From positions 2,206 to 7,373 of the forward strand of contig DFXC01000047.1 in NCBI GenBank assembly GCA_002383105.1: a DNA stretch of 5,168 nt. The letters run 5' to 3'. Below the pieces are notes generated by a model. That model was not told where the DNA came from and did not search any database. It worked only from the letters and a program-made list of their open reading frames with translations. Positions 1 through 5,168 of the stretch are shown piece after piece; position 1 is the stretch's first letter; every line of letters starts with the position of its first letter. Both the position numbers and the translations under genes were made by a program. This stretch comes from Hyphomicrobiaceae bacterium UBA4118. GTDB taxonomy: Bacteria; Pseudomonadota; Alphaproteobacteria; Rhizobiales; Methyloligellaceae.

Positions 1-1177
1 GCTCGCCGACGCTGCCGAGCAGCTTGAGCGATTTTCGGCTGGTGCGCTTCACATGGGCGTCGCCCGCGCCCATCAGCGCCCTGATGGCCGTGGGGGCCGT
101 GTAGAGGATGTCGACCTTGTGCTTGTCGACGACCTGCCAGAAGCGGGACGCGTCGGGATAATTCGGCACGCCCTCGAAGATGAGCGTGGTGCCGCCGTTG
201 GCGAGCGGACCGTAGACGATATAGGTGTGGCCGGTGACCCAGCCGACATCGGCCGTGCACCAATAGATGTCGCCGTCATGGTAGTCGAACACGTATTGAT
301 GCGTCATGGCGGCGAACACGAGATAGCCGCCTGAGGTGTGCAGCACGCCCTTGGGCTGACCCGTCGAGCCTGAAGTGTAGAGGATGAAGAGCGGATCCTC
401 GGCGTTCATCTCCTCGGGAGGACAGTCGTCGGCGACCTTGGCGAGCTCGTCATCGAGCCAGACGTCGCGTCCCGGGGTCCACGGCACCTGTCCGCCGGTG
501 CGTGCCACTACGAGCACCTTCCCGACACCGCCCACTTTCATCAGGGCCTCGTCGGCGTTGGCCTTGAGCGGGACCTTGCGACCGCCGCGCAAGCCTTCGT
601 CGGCCGTGATCAGCAATTTCGACTTGCAGTCCGCGATCCGACCGGCGAGCGAGTCCGGCGAGAATCCGCCGAATACGACCGAGTGGATGGCGCCGATGCG
701 CGCGCAGGCGAGCATGGCGTAAGCCGCTTCGGGAATCATCGGCAGGTAGATGGTGACCCGATCGCCGCGCTTGACGCCGTTGGCCTTCAGCACATTGGCG
801 AGACGGCAGACCTGCTTGTGCAGCTCGCGATAGGTGATGTGCTTCGCTTCGGCTGAAGGGTTGTCGGGCTCGAAGATGATGGCAACTTGTTTCCCGCGCT
901 TCTTCAGGTGCCGGTCTATGCAGTTGGCGGAGACATTAAGGGTGCCGTCATCGAACCATTTGATCGAGACATTGGGATAGTCGAAGGACGTGTTCTTGAC
1001 GCGCGTAAAGGGCTTGATCCAATCGAGGCGCTCGCCCGCTTTGCCCCAGAACTTGTCCGGCTTGTCGACGCTCTTCCGGTAGAGCTTCTCGTATTCGTCC
1101 TTGTCGATGAAGGCTCGCTCTTTCCATTTTTTCGGGACCTTCACGGCTTCGACTTTGTACGGCTTGTGCTCGGACAT
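1..1177 (-). CDS. acs: Acetyl-CoA synthetase (AMP-forming), N-terminal 392 codons, C-terminus outside the window
   Basis: Activates acetate with ATP to acetyl-AMP and then forms acetyl-CoA in the cytoplasm, letting the cell use or recycle acetate. The reverse strand reads open from ATG at 1175-1177 to the window edge. Visible in order: the Acs N-terminal region (about residues 25-80, including [18 protein letters not shown]), the start of the AMP-binding domain, [20 protein letters not shown], the ATP-binding P-loop [11 protein letters not shown] at 267-277, [11 protein letters not shown], and [17 protein letters not shown] near 309-325, whose W-V-T belongs to the acetate/CoA site of known Acs enzymes. 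It ends at LKLLGSVGE, which in full enzymes (about 650 residues) lies about 260 residues before the C-terminus. The regulatory acetylated lysine and the C-terminal domain are therefore not visible. An AGGGAGGA ribosome site (1186-1193) lies 8 bases before ATG and supports this start. Family assignment is firm. A propionyl-CoA synthetase is less likely given the Acs-type N-terminus. Confidence 0.96.
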   Translation of the reverse strand, partial: MSEHKPYKVEAVKVPKKWKERAFIDKDEYEKLYRKSVDKPDKFWGKAGERLDWIKPFTRVKNTSFDYPNVSIKWFDDGTLNVSANCIDRHLKKRGKQVAIIFEPDNPSAEAKHITYRELHKQVCRLANVLKANGVKRGDRVTIYLPMIPEAAYAMLACARIGAIHSVVFGGFSPDSLAGRIADCKSKLLITADEGLRGGRKVPLKANADEALMKVGGVGKVLVVARTGGQVPWTPGRDVWLDDELAKVADDCPPEEMNAEDPLFILYTSGSTGQPKGVLHTSGGYLVFAAMTHQYVFDYHDGDIYWCTADVGWVTGHTYIVYGPLANGGTTLIFEGVPNYPDASRFWQVVDKHKVDILYTAPTAIRALMGAGDAHVKRTSRKSLKLLGSVGE

Positions 1178-1219
1178 TTGTCCGTTCCTCCCTACGCGAC
1201 GAGACGCCATTCTTCCGGC

Positions 1220-1235
1220 GCCACACTTTTGTGGC
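1220..1235. repeat. Perfect inverted repeat at the predicted acs transcription start
   Basis: GCCACA and TGTGGC form a perfect 6-bp dyad around a 4-base centre (CTTT on the plus strand). A GGCGCC palindrome (1217-1222) overlaps its left arm. The dyad lies just downstream of the candidate acs -10 box and 42 bases before the acs start codon, so it could be a regulator operator or a hairpin at the 5' end of the acs leader. No U-tract follows on either strand, so it does not look like an intrinsic terminator. The dyad is seen directly; its role is inferred. Confidence 0.4.
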
Positions 1236-1239
1236 CGAT

Positions 1240-1267
1240 ATTATGACCCGCGGCCCTTGGGCGACAA
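1240..1267 (-). promoter_or_regulatory. Candidate acs promoter
   Basis: On the minus strand a TTGTCG hexamer (1262-1267) is followed after 16 bases by CATAAT (1240-1245), resembling a housekeeping sigma-70-type promoter. Transcription would start near 1232-1235 and give a leader of about 55 bases before the acs ATG. The -35 box matches TTGACA at four of six positions. The site lies just after the DUF1761 stop codon, which suggests acs can be transcribed separately from the upstream cluster. It was found by eye only. Confidence 0.4.
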
Positions 1268-1291
1268 AGGCTACGCGCTGATTCCTCCCGG

Positions 1292-1708
1292 CTAGACGCC
1301 AAAGGCTCCGATAACGGCCCCCTGGATCAACAGCACGGCAAGCCAATACCCCCCGTCGATCAGGGTCAGCATGGGCTTCGCCCCGCCAAAGGCATGATTG
1401 ACCCCCATGGTGGTGATGACGAAACCCAGCCAGACAAAAGCGCCGCTGATCACGCCGCCTCTGATGGTGACATCGCCCAAATGGCCGAGCAGCCCGGCCA
1501 ACATCCAAGCCATGATCAGCAGGGCGATAATGGAGATGGCGAACGGCATGACCTTGGAGGGCCCCGTGGTTTGCTTCAACTCGGCTGCCGTCTTGCCCAT
1601 GGCGTGCAGCCAAGGCCTTGAGAGAACCGTGTACCACACCGCGCCGAGGCCGAAACCGGCCAAAGCGGCGATGATGACGGCGACATAATTCACGCCTGTG
1701 AAGTTCAT
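1292..1708 (-). CDS. DUF1761 family small membrane protein, four predicted membrane segments
   Basis: A 138-residue integral membrane protein of unknown function. Hydrophobic stretches at about residues 8-29, 53-75, 84-107 and 115-137 predict four transmembrane helices, with a short polar loop at 30-52 and almost no C-terminal tail. The opening (NFTGVNYVAVIIAALAGFG, then GAVWYTVLSRPW), the central GAFVWLGFVITTMGVNHAF and the terminal GGYWLAVLLIQGAVIGAF fit the DUF1761 pattern as I recall it. No enzyme motif or cofactor site is visible. A very G-rich ribosome site (AAGGGGGGA, 1713-1721) lies 4 bases before ATG. It starts 57 bases after the EVE gene, so it could end that operon or be transcribed alone, and it is 114 bases upstream of acs. 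No function can be deduced. The gene is well supported by its start signal, topology and absence of competing frames. Confidence 0.82.
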   Translation of the reverse strand: MNFTGVNYVAVIIAALAGFGLGAVWYTVLSRPWLHAMGKTAAELKQTTGPSKVMPFAISIIALLIMAWMLAGLLGHLGDVTIRGGVISGAFVWLGFVITTMGVNHAFGGAKPMLTLIDGGYWLAVLLIQGAVIGAFGV

Positions 1709-1765
1709 GATGTCCCCCCTTGGTGCAATCGCCCCGACTTTACCTTAGGACGCGAGCTTGCGGCA

Positions 1766-2197
1766 CTAAGCTCTAGGGGGGTCGCTGACGCCGCCCAGCG
1801 CGCAGACCGCCCGCCACTCGGCCTCCGTAACCGGCTGAACCGACAGGCGCGAATTCCTGACCAGCACCATGTCCTTGAGTTTAGGCTTTGCCTTGATATT
1901 GGCGAGCGTGACGGGCCTTGGCAAATCCGCGACCGCCGCCACGTCGACGCAGTCCCACTGGCCTGTGCCGTGGGTCGAGTCGGGGTGGGCCTCTTTCACC
2001 ACCTTGACGATGCCGACGACGCTCTTGTCCGCGCCGGATAGATAGAAGAAGCCGAGGTCGCCCGTCTTCATCGCGCGCATGTTGTTGCGCGCCTGATAGT
2101 TGCGCACGCCGGTCCACTCCGCGCCCTTGCGGCCTGCCTCCTTCTGCTGGTCCCAGGACCAGGTCTCGACCTCCGATTTGAGCAGCCAATAGGCCAT
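1766..2197 (-). CDS. EVE-domain protein (thymocyte nuclear protein 1-like), 143 residues
   Basis: A stand-alone EVE domain, a PUA/YTH-like fold whose relatives bind modified nucleic acid bases. The ligand and role of the bacterial stand-alone form are not settled. Visible motifs: YWLLKSEVETWSWD at 3-16, WTGVRNYQARNNMR at 28-41, MKTGDLGFFYLSG at 43-55, VGIVKVVKEAHPD at 61-73, and the near-terminal SRLSVQPVTEAEW at 116-128. Length is typical. The ATG at 2195-2197 was chosen because homologues begin close to YWLLKSEP. An in-frame ATG at 2252-2254 would add 19 low-complexity residues and overlap the YCII gene. No strong ribosome site precedes the chosen start, and translational coupling to the YCII stop 23 bases upstream is plausible. 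Two usually conserved positions differ: Val10 where Pro is common and Leu53 where His is common in FFYHS. Family is firm; a role with tRNA or rRNA is inferred from the tsaD neighbourhood. Confidence 0.92.
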   Translation of the reverse strand: MAYWLLKSEVETWSWDQQKEAGRKGAEWTGVRNYQARNNMRAMKTGDLGFFYLSGADKSVVGIVKVVKEAHPDSTHGTGQWDCVDVAAVADLPRPVTLANIKAKPKLKDMVLVRNSRLSVQPVTEAEWRAVCALGGVSDPPRA

Positions 2198-2220
2198 GGC
2201 GGAAAGAGCGGCGGAAGGGC

Positions 2221-2517
2221 TCACTCCTCCTCTTCGGGATTGTTGATGGTCCACAGCCAGGTGCGGATATCGACGCTGGCGAAGAGCCCTGCTCTGGCGA
2301 ACGGATCGCCGGCGGCGATCTTGCGCGCGGCTTCAAGCGAGGCCGCCTCGATCACCACCAGGCTTCCGTTCATGGTTTCGCCGTCGGCCTCGGTGAAGGG
2401 ACCGGCAAACACCAGCGTCTCGCCGAGGCCCTCGAGATAGGCGACATGCTCGGGGCGGTTCGCCTTGCGTAGGGCGAGGCTGTTCGGCTTGTCCGTGCAG
2501 ATCAGCGCGTAGAGCAT
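2221..2517 (-). CDS. YCII (YciI-like) domain protein, 98 residues
   Basis: A small soluble protein of the YciI/YCII family, a dimeric ferredoxin-like alpha/beta fold with a proposed His-Asp active site but mostly unknown substrates. The sequence opens with a beta strand (MLYALICTD), followed by the typical RPEHVAYLEGLG helix containing His24, a strand with VFAGPF at 36-41, GSLVVIEAASLEAARKIAAGDPF at 51-73 with Asp71, and a terminal strand VDIRTWLWTI. His24 and Asp71 match the conserved family pair. A G-rich ribosome site (AGGGGGA, 2522-2528) lies 4 bases before ATG. The gene starts 55 bases after gpsA ends and stops 23 bases before the EVE start codon. Its C-terminus is a run of acidic residues (NPEEEE). 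Family assignment is firm, but the reaction is unknown and I give no gene symbol. Confidence 0.92.
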   Translation of the reverse strand: MLYALICTDKPNSLALRKANRPEHVAYLEGLGETLVFAGPFTEADGETMNGSLVVIEAASLEAARKIAAGDPFARAGLFASVDIRTWLWTINNPEEEE

Positions 2518-2572
2518 GACGTCCCCCTGCGCCTGAAGCTATTGCGCGTCTGCGTGGCTGTCCATGGGGCCC

Positions 2573-3568
2573 TCACGCCTCGGCCCTGAGCGGGCGGGCA
2601 AGCAGCGCTTCGATTGCCTCATCGACGGTCGCCAGCCCCGAGATCACGGCATGCACGGCTTGCGCGATCGGCATGTCGATGCCGCGCGCTGCCGCCATCT
2701 CCACCACTGCGCCCGCGGTATAGACGCCCTCGGTGACGGTCAGGCGCTTCTTCAGCACGTCCTTGAGGCTGCGCCCCTGCCCGAACTCGATTCCGAGCGA
2801 CATGTTGCGCGATTGCGGGCTACCGCAGGTCAACAGGAGATCGCCGAGGCCCGAGAGCCCGGTCAATGTCTCGCGCCGCGCACCGAGGCTTGAGCCGAAC
2901 CGCGTCATCTCGGCAAAGCCGCGGGTGACGAGCGCGGCATGGGCGCTTGCCCCGAGCTTCTTGCCGGCGACGATGCCGGCGGCGATGGCATAGACGTTCT
3001 TGACCGCGCCCCCGATCTCCGCGCCGACGACGTCATCGCTCCAATAGCAGCGGAAGGGCGGGTGGCTCAGCGCGTGCGAAAGCGCCCTTCCTTGGGCCTC
3101 CTTTGCCGTGGCAAGTGTCACCGCGGCGGGGAGCCCTCGGGCGATCTCGGCAGCGAAGCTCGGGCCTGAGAGAACGGCGACCGTGCCTCCCGCCAGCATG
3201 TCGGCGACGATCTCTGAGGGGAGCTTGCCAGTCGCCTGCTCGATGCCCTTGGAGCAGATCACCACCGGCTGGCCCGGCTTCACATAGGGCGCGAGCTCGC
3301 CGGCGATGGCGCGCACCTGTTGCGCCGGCGTCACCATCAACAGCATGTCGCAATTGGCGACCTCGTTGAACCGCGCGGTCGCCTCTATTGCCGGATCGAG
3401 CTTGATGCCCGGCAGATAGACCTCGTTCCGATGCTTCTGATTGATGTCGGCGACGGTCTGAGCCTCATAGGCCCAGATGAGAACGTCGCGGCCGGCGCGA
3501 TGGGCCGTGATGGCGAGCGCGGTGCCCCATGCACCTCCGCCCACGATGCCGACCGATTGAATCGCCAT
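2573..3568 (-). CDS. gpsA: NAD(P)+-dependent glycerol-3-phosphate dehydrogenase
   Basis: Reduces dihydroxyacetone phosphate to sn-glycerol 3-phosphate in the cytoplasm, the backbone precursor of membrane phospholipids. The 331-residue length is standard. The N-terminal Rossmann domain has VGIVGGGAWGTALA at 6-19 for the dinucleotide. Next come MLLMVTPAQQVRAI at 75-88, SKGIE at 106-110 (conserved Lys107) and SGPSFAAEIARGLP at 134-147. The C-terminal helical domain holds GGAVKNVYAIAAGI at 186-199 with the catalytic Lys190, LSGLGDLLLTC at 238-248 with Asp243, the substrate-binding SRN at 253-255, and EGVYTA at 280-285. All key residues appear intact. GAGGG (3575-3579) lies 6 bases before the chosen ATG. 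A second ATG five bases upstream is out of frame. The gene lies 57 bases downstream of tsaD and 55 bases upstream of the YCII gene on the same strand, so co-transcription is likely. Confidence 0.97.
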   Translation of the reverse strand: MAIQSVGIVGGGAWGTALAITAHRAGRDVLIWAYEAQTVADINQKHRNEVYLPGIKLDPAIEATARFNEVANCDMLLMVTPAQQVRAIAGELAPYVKPGQPVVICSKGIEQATGKLPSEIVADMLAGGTVAVLSGPSFAAEIARGLPAAVTLATAKEAQGRALSHALSHPPFRCYWSDDVVGAEIGGAVKNVYAIAAGIVAGKKLGASAHAALVTRGFAEMTRFGSSLGARRETLTGLSGLGDLLLTCGSPQSRNMSLGIEFGQGRSLKDVLKKRLTVTEGVYTAGAVVEMAAARGIDMPIAQAVHAVISGLATVDEAIEALLARPLRAEA

Positions 3569-3624
3569 GCCATGCCCTCGTGGCTCTTCATATGCCAGAT
3601 TCTTTGCTCGGGGCGAAATCAGAC

Positions 3625-4719
3625 CTAGGCCTTGACGCCGGCGCCGAGCGCGGGCGACGCGTCGGGGTCGAGCGGCCAGCGGGCGCGGGCAGGGGCCGAA
3701 AGATCGTCGACAATGCCGCGGGAAAGCCGCATCGCCCCCGCCCAGGCGATCATGGCGGCATTGTCGGTGCAGAGCTCCGGAGGCGGCACGATGAGGCGGA
3801 AGCTCTGCTTGCGGGCAAGCATTTCGAGCGCCTCTTTCAGTCTCCGATTGGCGGCGACGCCACCGGCGACGACCAGCACCCGTTGTGCCTCTTGCCCGAG
3901 GTGCTCGCCATAGAGCGCCATGGCGCGGGCCGCCCGGTCGCTGACAATGTCGGCAACGGCCTCCTGGAAGCTCGCGCAGAGATCGGCGATGTCGCTCTCG
4001 CTCAAGGGCGCGCGGGCAAGCGCCTCGTGGCGGAGCGCCGTCTTCAGCCCGGCAAGCGAGAAATGCGGATCGGGGCGTCCGAGCATGGGGCGGGGCAACT
4101 TGATGGAGTCGCGGCCTCGTGAGGCGCGAGCTTCCACGGCCGGACCACCGGGGTAGCCGAGACCGAGCAGCTTGGCGGCCTTGTCGAACGCCTCGCCGAG
4201 CGCATCGTCGAGCGTGGTGCCGAGGCGCTCATAGCGGCCAACATCCTTGACGATGAGAGACTGGGTGTGCCCGCCCGAGACGAGCAGCAGCAGATAGGGA
4301 AAGCCGAGCCCATCGGTGAGGCCTGCGGTCAGCGCATGCGCCTCCAAATGATTGACCGCGATGAAGGGCACGCCTCGCCCAAGCGCGATGGCCTTGCCCG
4401 TGGTCAGGCCCACGATCAGGCCGCCGATCAGGCCGGGTCCGGCCGTTGCGGCAATCCCGTCGATCGCATCGAGGCCAAGCTTGGCCTCGGCGAGCGTCTG
4501 GAGAATCGCGGCATCGAGCATCTCGACATGGGCGCGGGCGGCGATCTCCGGCACCACGCCGCCATAGACCGCGTGCAGGTCGAGCTGCGAGCGCACCACG
4601 CTGGAAAGGATCGTGCCTTGGCCGTCCGCATCGCGGCGCACCACGGCCGCCGCGGTCTCGTCGCAGCTCGTCTCGATGCCGAGCACCGTGAGAGGGGCGT
4701 CTTTGCCGTCCGTAACCAT
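3625..4719 (-). CDS. tsaD: tRNA N6-threonylcarbamoyladenosine (t6A37) transferase subunit TsaD
   Basis: Transfers the threonylcarbamoyl group from threonylcarbamoyl-AMP to A37 of tRNAs that read ANN codons, working with TsaB and TsaE after TsaC makes the intermediate. None of those partners is in the window. The 364-residue protein has an ASKHA fold. Visible motifs: [15 protein letters not shown] at 13-27, [13 protein letters not shown] at 52-64, the metal-binding NHLEAH at 123-128 (His124, His128), VSGGHTQ at 147-153, [19 protein letters not shown] at 175-193, [10 protein letters not shown] at 285-294 and the metal-ligand [10 protein letters not shown] at 317-326 (Asp319). It is somewhat longer than the 337-residue E. 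coli protein, with extra residues at both ends. ATG at 4717-4719 has only a weak GAAAG-type ribosome site. A slightly later start cannot be excluded because the conserved core begins near residue 11. It is the first gene of the minus-strand cluster. Confidence 0.97.
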   Translation of the reverse strand: MVTDGKDAPLTVLGIETSCDETAAAVVRRDADGQGTILSSVVRSQLDLHAVYGGVVPEIAARAHVEMLDAAILQTLAEAKLGLDAIDGIAATAGPGLIGGLIVGLTTGKAIALGRGVPFIAVNHLEAHALTAGLTDGLGFPYLLLLVSGGHTQSLIVKDVGRYERLGTTLDDALGEAFDKAAKLLGLGYPGGPAVEARASRGRDSIKLPRPMLGRPDPHFSLAGLKTALRHEALARAPLSESDIADLCASFQEAVADIVSDRAARAMALYGEHLGQEAQRVLVVAGGVAANRRLKEALEMLARKQSFRLIVPPPELCTDNAAMIAWAGAMRLSRGIVDDLSAPARARWPLDPDASPALGAGVKA

Positions 4720-4748
4720 CGTGCTTTCTAAGCGTTTGAGACGCCCGA

Positions 4749-4777
4749 TTGAAGGGGGAGCGGAAAGGGGCCATTAA
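4749..4777 (+). promoter_or_regulatory. Candidate hemC promoter
   Basis: TTGAAG (4749-4754) is followed after 17 bases by CATTAA (4772-4777), or after 18 bases by ATTAAT, giving sigma-70-like spacing. Transcription would start around 4783-4786, leaving a leader of about 40-45 bases. The -10 core ATTAAT is itself palindromic and could be shared with the opposite strand. Boxes are imperfect and were assigned by eye. Confidence 0.4.
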
Positions 4778-4789
4778 TACGGGCGACAT

Positions 4790-4797
4790 TGGCGCCA
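4790..4797. repeat. TGGCGCCA palindrome in the hemC leader
   Basis: An 8-bp perfect palindrome lies just downstream of the predicted hemC start of transcription. It is flanked by GGCG (4782-4785) and CGCC (4801-4804), which could also pair, making a larger imperfect dyad. It may be an operator or a leader hairpin, but a palindrome this short and GC-rich can arise by chance. Confidence 0.3.
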
Positions 4798-4813
4798 TTA
4801 CGCCAAGCAACTC

Positions 4814-4819
4814 AGGGAG
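4814..4819 (+). promoter_or_regulatory. Ribosome binding site that fixes the hemC TTG start
   Basis: AGGGAG lies 8 bases before TTG at 4828-4830. No in-frame ATG or GTG occurs in the preceding intergenic region or in the first codons, so this site decides the start. Confidence 0.65.
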
Positions 4820-4827
4820 TTCCGGTT

Positions 4828-5168
4828 TTGGCCGCCCGCCCCCTCCTGATCGGCACTCGCGGCAGCCCGCTGGCGCTTTGGCAGGCCCGCCACGTGCGGG
4901 CGCGGCTCATCGCGGCACGCCGTTTGAGCGAAGACGATGTTGCCCTCAGCGTCATCACCACCTCGGGCGACCGCATCACGGACAAGCCCTTACGCGACTT
5001 CGGCGGCAAGGGTCTCTTCACCAAGGAGATCGACGAGGCGCTTCAGAGCGCCGCCGTCGATCTCGCCGTGCATTCCATGAAGGATCTGCCGACCGTGCTG
5101 CCGGCAGGGCTGTGCATAGCCGCCGTGCTGCCGCGCGCCGACGTGCGCGACGCCTTCATCAGCACCAA
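4828..5168 (+). CDS. hemC: Hydroxymethylbilane synthase (porphobilinogen deaminase), N-terminal 113 codons, C-terminus outside the window
   Basis: Condenses four porphobilinogen molecules to hydroxymethylbilane in the cytoplasm, a core step to haem, sirohaem, cobalamin and, where present, chlorophyll. Translation from TTG at 4828-4830 gives the family's usual start, with LLIGTRGSPLALWQARHV at 6-23 (conserved Arg11 and Ser13), then VITTSGDRITDKPL at 42-55, GGKGLFTKEIDEAL at 59-72 (Lys61) and AVDLAVHSMKDLPT at 76-89, containing Lys85 and the catalytic Asp86. The last visible stretch, PRADVRDAFIST, matches the family near residue 110 of about 310. The cysteine that binds the dipyrromethane cofactor lies in the missing C-terminal part. 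TTG is preferred because it follows a good AGGGAG ribosome site and gives an N-terminus of normal length. An earlier in-frame TTG at 4789-4791 has no comparable site. The gene is transcribed divergently from tsaD. Confidence 0.95.
   Translation, partial: MAARPLLIGTRGSPLALWQARHVRARLIAARRLSEDDVALSVITTSGDRITDKPLRDFGGKGLFTKEIDEALQSAAVDLAVHSMKDLPTVLPAGLCIAAVLPRADVRDAFIST

Larger units (their letters stand above)
4720..4827. other. Divergent intergenic region between tsaD and hemC
   Basis: These 108 bases separate the two divergently transcribed genes and must hold the 5' signals of both. A plausible plus-strand promoter for hemC is visible (4749-4777). For tsaD, the same AT-rich island gives TATTAA on the minus strand (4774-4779), but no good -35 box sits 16-18 bases from it, so the tsaD promoter is not resolved. 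The region contains no ORF, tRNA or repeat array. Confidence 0.7.

Noticed and set aside
267..277. Gln274 in the Acs P-loop (TGQPKG rather than TGKPKG) as a defect
   Set aside because: This position is variable in adenylate-forming enzymes. The invariant Lys276 and the Ser/Thr/Gly residues are present. (Coordinates here are residue numbers; the bases are about 347-379.)
887..1246. Plus-strand open frame of 119 codons opposite the acs start
   Set aside because: Antisense to the conserved Acs N-terminus, with no recognisable domain.
1253..1262. GCCC-TT-GGGC dyad after the DUF1761 stop as a terminator
   Set aside because: The stem is only 4 bp with a 2-base loop and no U-tract. It falls inside the candidate acs promoter spacer and is expected by chance in GC-rich DNA.
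948..1637. Minus-strand open frame of 229 codons spanning DUF1761 and the start of acs
   Set aside because: It reads both genes in the wrong frame, and its translation is low-complexity. DUF1761 and acs each have their own ribosome site and family motifs.
1751..1762. CGCGAGCTTGCG near-palindrome after the EVE stop as a terminator
   Set aside because: The stem has a mismatch, there is almost no loop, and no U-tract follows on either strand.
3529..4122. Plus-strand open frame of 197 codons, and another of 154 codons at 4267-4731
   Set aside because: Both are antisense to gpsA/tsaD, whose motifs are unmistakable. Their translations are Arg/Ala/Gly-rich with no family signature, as expected for shadow frames in GC-rich DNA.
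1..5168. Search for a defence system, mobile element, CRISPR array or tRNA
   Set aside because: Every gene is a recognised housekeeping or conserved family. There are no direct repeat arrays, terminal inverted repeats, transposase or integrase motifs, or tRNA-like folds. EVE domains can occur in defence contexts, but no nuclease or McrBC-type partner is present here.

Overview
This is a GC-rich chromosomal window made of conserved housekeeping genes. Gene content and order (acs, DUF1761, EVE, YCII, gpsA, tsaD, then divergent hemC) and the protein sequences look alphaproteobacterial, most likely Hyphomicrobiales (Rhizobiales). That placement comes from recognising protein families and neighbourhood, not from a search. 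No tRNA, rRNA, CRISPR array, insertion sequence, transposase, integrase or phage gene is visible.

Layout. Positions 1-1177, minus strand: the first 392 codons of acetyl-CoA synthetase (acs), running off the left edge. Positions 1178-1291: a short gap with a plausible acs promoter and a perfect 6-bp inverted repeat at the predicted transcription start. Positions 1292-4719, minus strand: five genes read in the order tsaD, gpsA, YCII-domain protein, EVE-domain protein, DUF1761 membrane protein. The gaps between them are about 23-57 bases and contain no convincing terminator, so tsaD to EVE is probably one operon, possibly including DUF1761. Positions 4720-4827: a 108-base divergent intergenic region with a candidate hemC promoter, an ATTAAT core that could serve either strand, and a TGGCGCCA palindrome. 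Positions 4828-5168, plus strand: the first 113 codons of hemC (hydroxymethylbilane synthase), starting at TTG and running off the right edge.

How the genes fit together. TsaD makes the t6A37 modification of ANN-decoding tRNAs. GpsA supplies sn-glycerol 3-phosphate for phospholipids. Acs activates acetate, and HemC makes the linear tetrapyrrole precursor of haem and related cofactors. The YCII and EVE proteins are small, uncharacterised partners of tsaD-gpsA. EVE belongs to the PUA-like fold class that includes readers of modified bases, so its place beside a tRNA-modification gene is the most suggestive functional hint here.

I found no clear new system. The items most worth a second look are the tsaD-gpsA-YCII-EVE block, two departures from the usual EVE motifs, and the two promoter-associated dyads.
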